A stretch of DNA of 64,000 nucleotides from Streptomyces hygroscopicus. GTDB taxonomy: Bacteria; Actinomycetota; Actinomycetes; Streptomycetales; Streptomycetaceae. The position numbers and the translations under genes are program-made. Positions 59,219-64,000 of this stretch are shown here, one piece after another. The notes beneath the pieces are model-generated. The model searched no databases. It worked only from the letters and a program-made list of their open reading frames with translations, and was not told the origin of the DNA. The number at the start of each line of letters is the position of its first letter. Position 1 is the stretch's first letter. Location of the stretch: contig CP018627.1 of assembly GCA_002021875.1 (NCBI GenBank), positions 6,572,001-6,636,000 on the forward strand. The letters run 5' to 3'.

Positions 59219-60145
59219 TCAGGCCGCGACGAGGTAGGAGAAGACGCTTTCCAGGGACTCGTCGGAGGGCGAGACCGTGAGGAGCCGGATGTGCTGGTCA
59301 CGGGCGACCCGCGGCAGCAGTTCGGTGAAGCGGGCGAAGTCGACCGCCTGGATGTGCAGTCCGCCGTCGGCGCCGGTGCTCGCGTCGACCTGGATACCGG
59401 TGGTCGACGGGTCGGCGATCAGGGCGGCCGCGAGCGCACGGTCGTCGCTGGACCGTACGAGATAGCGGTGCGGACGGTCCGTCATCAGCCGGCGGATCTT
59501 GCGGAAGTCGCCGGAGGCGGCGTGGCGGCCCGCGACGATCACCTCGATATGCGCCGCCAGCTGCTCGACCTCCTCGAGGATGTGCGAGGAGAACAGCACG
59601 GTGCGGCCCTCCGCGCCCATCCGCCGCAGCAGGTCCATGAGCTGCATCCGCTGCCGGGGGTCCATGCCGTTGAACGGCTCGTCCAGGAGGAGCACCGACG
59701 GCTCGTGCACCAGCGCGGAGGCCATCTTCACGCGCTGGCGCATGCCCTTGCTGTACGTGGCGATCTTCCGGGAGCCCGCGTAGTCCATCTCGACGGTGTC
59801 GAGCGCCTTACGGGCGGCACCACGCGGATCGGGCAGCCCGTGCAGCTCGGCGTTGGCGATCACGAACTCGCGGCCGGTGAGGAAGTCGTACATCGCCTCG
59901 CGCTCGGGGACGATGCCGATGTGGCGGTAAGCCTGCTCATTGCGCCAGATCTGGGCGCCGTCCAGGGTCACGGACCCGGTGGAGGGGGCCAGGAAGCCGC
60001 CCATCATGTTGATGAGGGTGGACTTGCCGGCGCCGTTGGGACCGAGGAGCCCGGTGACACCGGGGCCGATGTTCATGGTCACGTCGTTGACGGCCACGAC
60101 GTTCCCGAACCAGCGGGAGACGTTGTCGATGGCGATCGTGGTCAC
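59219..60145 (-). CDS. ABC transporter ATP-binding protein (second pair)
   Basis: 308 residues from GTG 60145, overlapping the upstream permease stop (GTGA). Walker A GLLGPNGAGKSTLI, signature TYSKGMRQRVKMA, Walker B VLLLDEPFNGMD and the H-loop LFSSHILEEVE are all intact. The C-terminal 90 residues form a regulatory domain. It energises the 58475 permease. Confidence 0.93.
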   Translation of the reverse strand: MTTIAIDNVSRWFGNVVAVNDVTMNIGPGVTGLLGPNGAGKSTLINMMGGFLAPSTGSVTLDGAQIWRNEQAYRHIGIVPEREAMYDFLTGREFVIANAELHGLPDPRGAARKALDTVEMDYAGSRKIATYSKGMRQRVKMASALVHEPSVLLLDEPFNGMDPRQRMQLMDLLRRMGAEGRTVLFSSHILEEVEQLAAHIEVIVAGRHAASGDFRKIRRLMTDRPHRYLVRSSDDRALAAALIADPSTTGIQVDASTGADGGLHIQAVDFARFTELLPRVARDQHIRLLTVSPSDESLESVFSYLVAA

Positions 60146-61041
60146 AGGCCGACCTTTCGGTAGCGGCGCATCAGCAGCCCGTACGAGCCGGCGATCAGGC
60201 CGAGGAGAACGAGGATGTAGACGAGCCCGGTTCCGGTGCCGGGGCCGACCCCGCCGGGGAAGGAGGAGGTGGCACCGAGGAAGGCCGTCTGCACCCCGTC
60301 GATGATGGTGATCGGCGAGAACAGCCCGATCCAGCTCACCGGGCCGGAGTTGCCCTGGTCCCAGGCGATGGCCTGGACGGCGGACACCGCGCCGTAGGAG
60401 ATGGTCAGCAGGGCGATGACGGCGGCGACGCCGAAACCGCGGCGCGGGGTGAGCGCGGCGACGACCAGGCTGATGCCGGCGAAGAGAAGCGAGAGCAGAG
60501 CCACGGAGATCAGTCCTTGCGCGAAGCCCTTCGTCTGATCGGCGAAGTCCAGCTTGGCGAGCAGTGCCCCGACGTAGAGGATCAGCAGGGGCGCGCCGGT
60601 GAGGATGAACAGCGACGAGGCCATGGCGGCGAACTTGGCCACCACATAGTCCATCGTTTCGATGGGCCGCGAGAAGTAGAGCGGGACCGTCTTGAAGCGG
60701 AGGTCCCGGGAGACGGACTGCGGCGCCTGGGACGCGGTGTACAGGCCGATCACGGCCTGCAGCATGATCGCGTAGCGGGTGTACTCGACGGGGAGCTCGT
60801 CCACCTTGGTGGCGATGGCCACCGCGACGATGATCGCGGCGGGCATGCACATCACGGCGAACAGCAGCATCGGCGCGACCTTGGACTTCGCCGAGCGGCC
60901 GAGGCCGTAGGCGCCGCGCAGGCTCTGGGAGAAGAGCGAGCGGCGGGCGTAGGCGCGGCCGAGGCGCGGGCCGTCGTAATGGCGGTAGCCGATGTTGTGA
61001 ATGACGTCGGCACGCTGCTGGGTCACGGTCTCAGACGGCAT
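60142..61041 (-). CDS. ABC-2-type transporter permease (first pair)
   Basis: 299 residues from ATG 61041 (AGGTG upstream, within the end of the ATPase gene). About six membrane helices; SRDLRFKTVPLYFSRPIETM is the coupling helix region. It is distantly similar in layout to the downstream permease, suggesting the two pairs arose by duplication. Exporter role inferred. Confidence 0.88.
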   Translation of the reverse strand: MPSETVTQQRADVIHNIGYRHYDGPRLGRAYARRSLFSQSLRGAYGLGRSAKSKVAPMLLFAVMCMPAAIIVAVAIATKVDELPVEYTRYAIMLQAVIGLYTASQAPQSVSRDLRFKTVPLYFSRPIETMDYVVAKFAAMASSLFILTGAPLLILYVGALLAKLDFADQTKGFAQGLISVALLSLLFAGISLVVAALTPRRGFGVAAVIALLTISYGAVSAVQAIAWDQGNSGPVSWIGLFSPITIIDGVQTAFLGATSSFPGGVGPGTGTGLVYILVLLGLIAGSYGLLMRRYRKVGL

Positions 61042-62083
61042 CGACGGCACCTCCGTTCCCGTGTGCGCTTGCGCCGGCCGGTCCTGCGGGCTTCGTCGTG
61101 CCGTCCGGCGCGTCCGATGCGTCCGGGGCGTCCGCATCGTCGTCGGACCGGAAGATCTCCGCGATGCGGTGGCGGCGCTGCTCCATGCGGACCAGGCCGA
61201 GGCCGAGGTCGGCGATGGTGTCGCGGACCGTGTCGTACGTCTCCTCGCTCGCGACGTCGACCAGCAGCACATGGTCGGAGCCGGGCGTCCCGTCGGCGTC
61301 GCGGCCGGCGGTCTGGACGGTGAGCCCGGCCCGGTCGAGGGCGGTGCGCAGCGCCTTGGTGCCGTCCGGGTGATCGGTGGTGTCGGTCACCTCGACCGCG
61401 AGCGAGGCCGTCGCCTGAGTGAAGTCACTGGTGGAGCTGGAGCGGAGCAGCTTGCCGCCGTCGATGACCACGACGTGGTCGCAGGTGCGCTCCAGCTCGC
61501 CGAGCAGATGCGAGGTGACCAGGACCGAGATGCCGAAGTCGGTGTGGACGCGGCGGATCAGACCGAGCATCTCATCGCGGCCGACCGGGTCCAGGCCGTT
61601 GGTCGGCTCGTCCAGCAGGACCAGGCGGGGGTCGTGCACCAGCGCCTGGGCCAGCTTGACCCGCTGCTTCATGCCCGTGGAGTAGCCGCCCATGGGGCGA
61701 TATCGCTCCTCGTACAGGCCGACATGGCGCAGCGTGTCGGCCGTGCGCTCACGGGCGGCGGAGGGCGGCAGCCCGGACATGCGCGCCATGTGGACGACGA
61801 ACTCGGTCGCCGAGACATCGGGCGGCAGACAGTCGTGCTCGGGCATGTAGCCGACGCTTTCGCGGATGGCGCTGCCGTCCTTGGCCACATCGAGACCGAG
61901 CACGGAAGCGCGGCCCTCGCTGGCGGGGGACAACCCGAGCAGGATCTTGATCAGCGTGGACTTACCGGCGCCGTTCGCACCCACCAGGCCAGTTACCCCT
62001 GGTGCGATGTCGACGGACAGCCGGTCGAGCGCGGTGACGCGGGGGAACCGCTTGCTCAGACTTTCGGTGGCGATCACAGTCAC
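61031..62083 (-). CDS. ABC transporter ATP-binding protein (first pair)
   Basis: About 350 residues. Walker A GLVGANGAGKSTLI, signature GYSTGMKQRVKLA, Walker B VLLDEPTNGLDP, H-loop VTSHLLGEL. An Ala/Asp/Pro-rich tail follows the regulatory domain. The start is uncertain: GTG 62083 fits homology and may be leaderless (TACGGT seven bases before), while GTGs at 62110 and 62161 extend the protein with non-conserved residues. First gene of the operon 62083-58475. Confidence 0.88.
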   Translation of the reverse strand: MTVIATESLSKRFPRVTALDRLSVDIAPGVTGLVGANGAGKSTLIKILLGLSPASEGRASVLGLDVAKDGSAIRESVGYMPEHDCLPPDVSATEFVVHMARMSGLPPSAARERTADTLRHVGLYEERYRPMGGYSTGMKQRVKLAQALVHDPRLVLLDEPTNGLDPVGRDEMLGLIRRVHTDFGISVLVTSHLLGELERTCDHVVVIDGGKLLRSSSTSDFTQATASLAVEVTDTTDHPDGTKALRTALDRAGLTVQTAGRDADGTPGSDHVLLVDVASEETYDTVRDTIADLGLGLVRMEQRRHRIAEIFRSDDDADAPDASDAPDGTTKPAGPAGASAHGNGGAVDAV

Positions 62084-62225
62084 ATGTTCGACCGTAGTGG
62101 TGTGAGCCACAGGCGGCGTCACTCCAGACGGTGGGATTCCCCTCGTCCTCGGGTCTGACACGCCCGTAAGGGACGGGCTCCGATGGGCGGGGGTTACCCC
62201 GGGTATCCACAGGTATTCCGGAGGC

Positions 62226-62789
62226 TTATGCCCGGTGTGCGGCCGGTGTGAGCCGCGACCGCGCCCATCCTGGGTACCACGCGGTGAACAGGGCCGGAAG
62301 GACGAACCCCGCGAACTGGACCGCGAGCGCCGCGGCCATGCCCAGACCGGCGGAGATCACCACGACCATGGCCGCGGCGGAGAGCGTGAAGGCGGTGGAC
62401 CAGGCGCGGGTGATCACTACATTGATCCGCTTGAACACGTAGGTGTCCCACACCTCGGGCGGTGCCTGGCGGCGGGCGACACCGGTGGTGAAGGGGTGCC
62501 CCACGGCGAGCGTCGTCCAGGCGGTGACGGCGAGCCAGCTCAGCGCCAGCGCCCCGACGTAGTCCTTGAGTACGCTGTCCGGCCGGGCGAAGGCCCATAT
62601 CGTCAGCGCGGTGAAGAAGGCCACCGTGCTGCACTCCAGGATGAGGGCGTCGGCCGCCATGCCCGCCTTACGGGCCCGCACCAGCATCGCGCCACCCAGC
62701 ACCAGCCCGGCCAGGGCGCCCCACTGCCAGCCCAGTGTCGACACGACCGCGAGGGCGATCCATGGGATGAAGCCGCGCAAGTAGTTCAT
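62226..62789 (-). CDS. Small integral membrane protein
   Basis: 187 residues with about five hydrophobic helices (FIPWIALAVVSTLGWQWGAL, LIL...FFTALTIWAFA, ALALSWLAVTAWTTLAV, AFTLSAAAMVVVISAG, FAGFVLPALFTAWYPG). GGAGG precedes ATG 62789. It resembles uncharacterised actinobacterial intracellular-septation/YciC-like membrane proteins, but I cannot assign it. Monocistronic. Confidence 0.75.
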   Translation of the reverse strand: MNYLRGFIPWIALAVVSTLGWQWGALAGLVLGGAMLVRARKAGMAADALILECSTVAFFTALTIWAFARPDSVLKDYVGALALSWLAVTAWTTLAVGHPFTTGVARRQAPPEVWDTYVFKRINVVITRAWSTAFTLSAAAMVVVISAGLGMAAALAVQFAGFVLPALFTAWYPGWARSRLTPAAHRA

Positions 62790-62970
62790 TCGGCCCTCCC
62801 CCGGGCGTCAGGTCACCTTCCGGCATGCGATGTCGAAGGTAGAAGGTGCCCCGTGAGCCCATTCCTATGCCTGAGGCCCTGTCCGATCCGTGGATTCCCC
62901 TTCGCCCGGGGGGAGTTGGGGCCGGTTCACTTGGGGGGTCGCGCCGTCCGTCCGCCGGGGAACCGGACCG

Positions 62971-63555
62971 CTAGAGACCCGGTGCGCCCCAGACCGGGAA
63001 CCAGCGGCTCAGGTCCTCCTCGATCCGCAGATCGTCCCCGAGCAGCGCCCGCATCTGGAGCTCCAGCGCGTTGTCCCGCTTCTCCGCGGCGCCCGGCAGC
63101 GGCGCGAAGGGATAGAAGGTGCCGCGCTTGTAGAGATACACCAACGCGAGCGAACGCCCCGCCGGGTCCTGGAAGCCGATCAGCGAGCACAGCAGCTGAG
63201 GCCCGAACCCGCCGTCCTGGAGCAGCGAATTGACCGCGTGCAGATCGTTCACCAGGGAGGGCACATCGTCCGACTGCTGCCGGGCCAGCAGCCAGGTGTA
63301 GCCGTACGCGTCCTGGCTGAACTCCACGGGCACCCCGCCCCGGTCCGTGTCCGCGTCCAGCAGCTCCCGCACATCCCGCTGGAGCTGGGAGAAGGCGCCG
63401 CCCTCCACGCTCGCGAAGCAGACCGAGCCCCGCCCGGTCGGGGTGAACCCCGCCCCCGCCTCCAGGCTGACCGCGGCCCCCGGGAGCCCGAAGAGCCGGT
63501 CGAGGTCGGGGCGCACCGGCTTGCTGCGGCCCAGGATGGCGTCCAAGATCCTCAC
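62971..63555 (-). CDS. pspAB: PspA-associated protein PspAB
   Basis: 194 residues from GTG 63555. It starts RILDAILGRSKPVRPDLDRL and ends RALLGDDLRIEEDLSRWFPVWGAPGL, the pattern of the actinobacterial PspAB family. It lies two bases after htpX, a conserved pair. Soluble; thought to belong to the phage-shock/envelope-stress network with PspA and HtpX. Mechanism unknown. Confidence 0.85.
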   Translation of the reverse strand: MRILDAILGRSKPVRPDLDRLFGLPGAAVSLEAGAGFTPTGRGSVCFASVEGGAFSQLQRDVRELLDADTDRGGVPVEFSQDAYGYTWLLARQQSDDVPSLVNDLHAVNSLLQDGGFGPQLLCSLIGFQDPAGRSLALVYLYKRGTFYPFAPLPGAAEKRDNALELQMRALLGDDLRIEEDLSRWFPVWGAPGL

Positions 63556-63557
63556 GC

Positions 63558-64000
63558 TCAGCCCCTTCCCGCCTGGCCGAGCTGGGTGGAGATGCGGGCG
63601 AGCTGGTCGAGCCGCCGCTCCAGCGTCGGATGCGAGGAGAACAGCCGGCTGACGCTCTCCCCGGAGAGCGCGGGCGCGAAGAAGAAGGCGTTGAACGGCT
63701 CGACCTTGCGCAGATCCCGGGTCGGGATCTGGGCCATCTGCCCCGTCACCTTGGTCAGCGCGGCGGCGAGCGCCGAGGGCCGCCCGGTCAGCAGTGCGCC
63801 GGCGCGGTCGGCGGACAGCTCGCGATAGCGGGACAGCAGCCGGGTCAGCAGAAAGCTGATCGCATAGACCACGGCGCTGATCAGGGGGATGAGGAGCACC
63901 GCGATGCCCACGTTGTTGTTGCGGCTGCCCCGGCTGAGACCGCCCCACAGCGCTGCGCGGGTCATGATGCCCGCCAGCACGCCGAGGAAGGAGGCGATGG
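63558..64000 (-). CDS. htpX: HtpX-type membrane zinc metalloprotease, C-terminal part (truncated by window edge)
   Basis: The C-terminal about 147 residues are visible; the 5' end with the H-E-x-x-H site lies beyond base 64000. A membrane hairpin (VGIAVLLIPLISAVVYAISF) precedes the third zinc-ligand motif RELSADRAGALLTG, and SSHPTLERRLDQL ends the M48 domain. HtpX degrades damaged membrane proteins under envelope stress. Coupled to pspAB. Confidence 0.9.
   Translation of the reverse strand, partial: IASFLGVLAGIMTRAALWGGLSRGSRNNNVGIAVLLIPLISAVVYAISFLLTRLLSRYRELSADRAGALLTGRPSALAAALTKVTGQMAQIPTRDLRKVEPFNAFFFAPALSGESVSRLFSSHPTLERRLDQLARISTQLGQAGRG

Overview
The window is a high-GC actinobacterial chromosome segment, almost certainly from Streptomyces. 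GTG, ATG and TTG starts sit behind GGAGG-type ribosome sites, codon third positions are G/C-rich, and the gene content is typical of the genus: subtilisin-inhibitor-like protein, DUF1906 hydrolase, several RsbW-like ATPases, DtpA/Sco1/EcuC copper cluster, PspAB-HtpX, SEC-C protein. The order copper cluster, pheA, serS matches what is known of the S. coelicolor/S. lividans chromosome not far from oriC.

Left end (0-4.6 kb): the end of a flavin monooxygenase, an XRE regulator divergent from a methionine aminopeptidase paralogue with a shared repeat operator, a lipoprotein with an internal duplication, a GNAT remnant, a small acidic ORF and a lipoprotein. From 4.9 to 11.2 kb lies a decayed integrative element. 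It is bounded by an exact 44-bp direct repeat that is the 3' half of a tRNA-Arg(ACG) gene. It holds a lone Mrr-like nuclease, a RibD-like deaminase coupled to an HTH-TPR gene interrupted by an amber codon, an RsbW-like ATPase with a frameshifted partner, a ricin-type lectin and an internally deleted tyrosine integrase.

11.2-31 kb: tRNA-Ser(GCU), a subtilisin-inhibitor-like protein, a 1511-residue PAS/pseudokinase/receiver protein, an acyl-CoA ligase, an ECF sigma factor, a DUF1906 protein, and an operon matching mycobacterial chsH2-chsH1-ltp2 (the last steps of sterol side-chain removal). Then come a Prim-Pol protein, a membrane protein, an XRE regulator, a VOC protein, tRNA-Ser(UGA), an HtrA-type protease and a glycerophosphodiester phosphodiesterase.

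31-47 kb: an RsbW-like ATPase with a tetrapeptide-repeat tail, a SEC-C protein, a second Prim-Pol-like protein, a GAF-PP2C protein, Xaa-Pro aminopeptidase, an AhpD-like/MocR divergent pair, another RsbW-like ATPase, and the copper/GlxA-maturation operon (membrane protein, YcnI, Sco1, EcuC, CopCD, DtpA).

47-64 kb: pheA, a DnaA-box-rich spacer, serS with an overlapping HAD phosphatase, a secreted phospholipase A2, an Lrp regulator divergent from a drug-efflux MFS gene, a phage-antirepressor-like protein, a GntR regulator with a CynX-type MFS gene, a two-ATPase/two-permease ABC operon, and pspAB with the 3' end of htpX.

The best leads are the DnaA-box cluster upstream of serS, an octamer (CCGTAAGG) that recurs at least 29 times, the tRNA-Arg element with its nuclease, the pseudokinase scaffold, and the tetrapeptide-repeat tail. 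All statements come from reading the sequence and general knowledge of the families; no searches were run.
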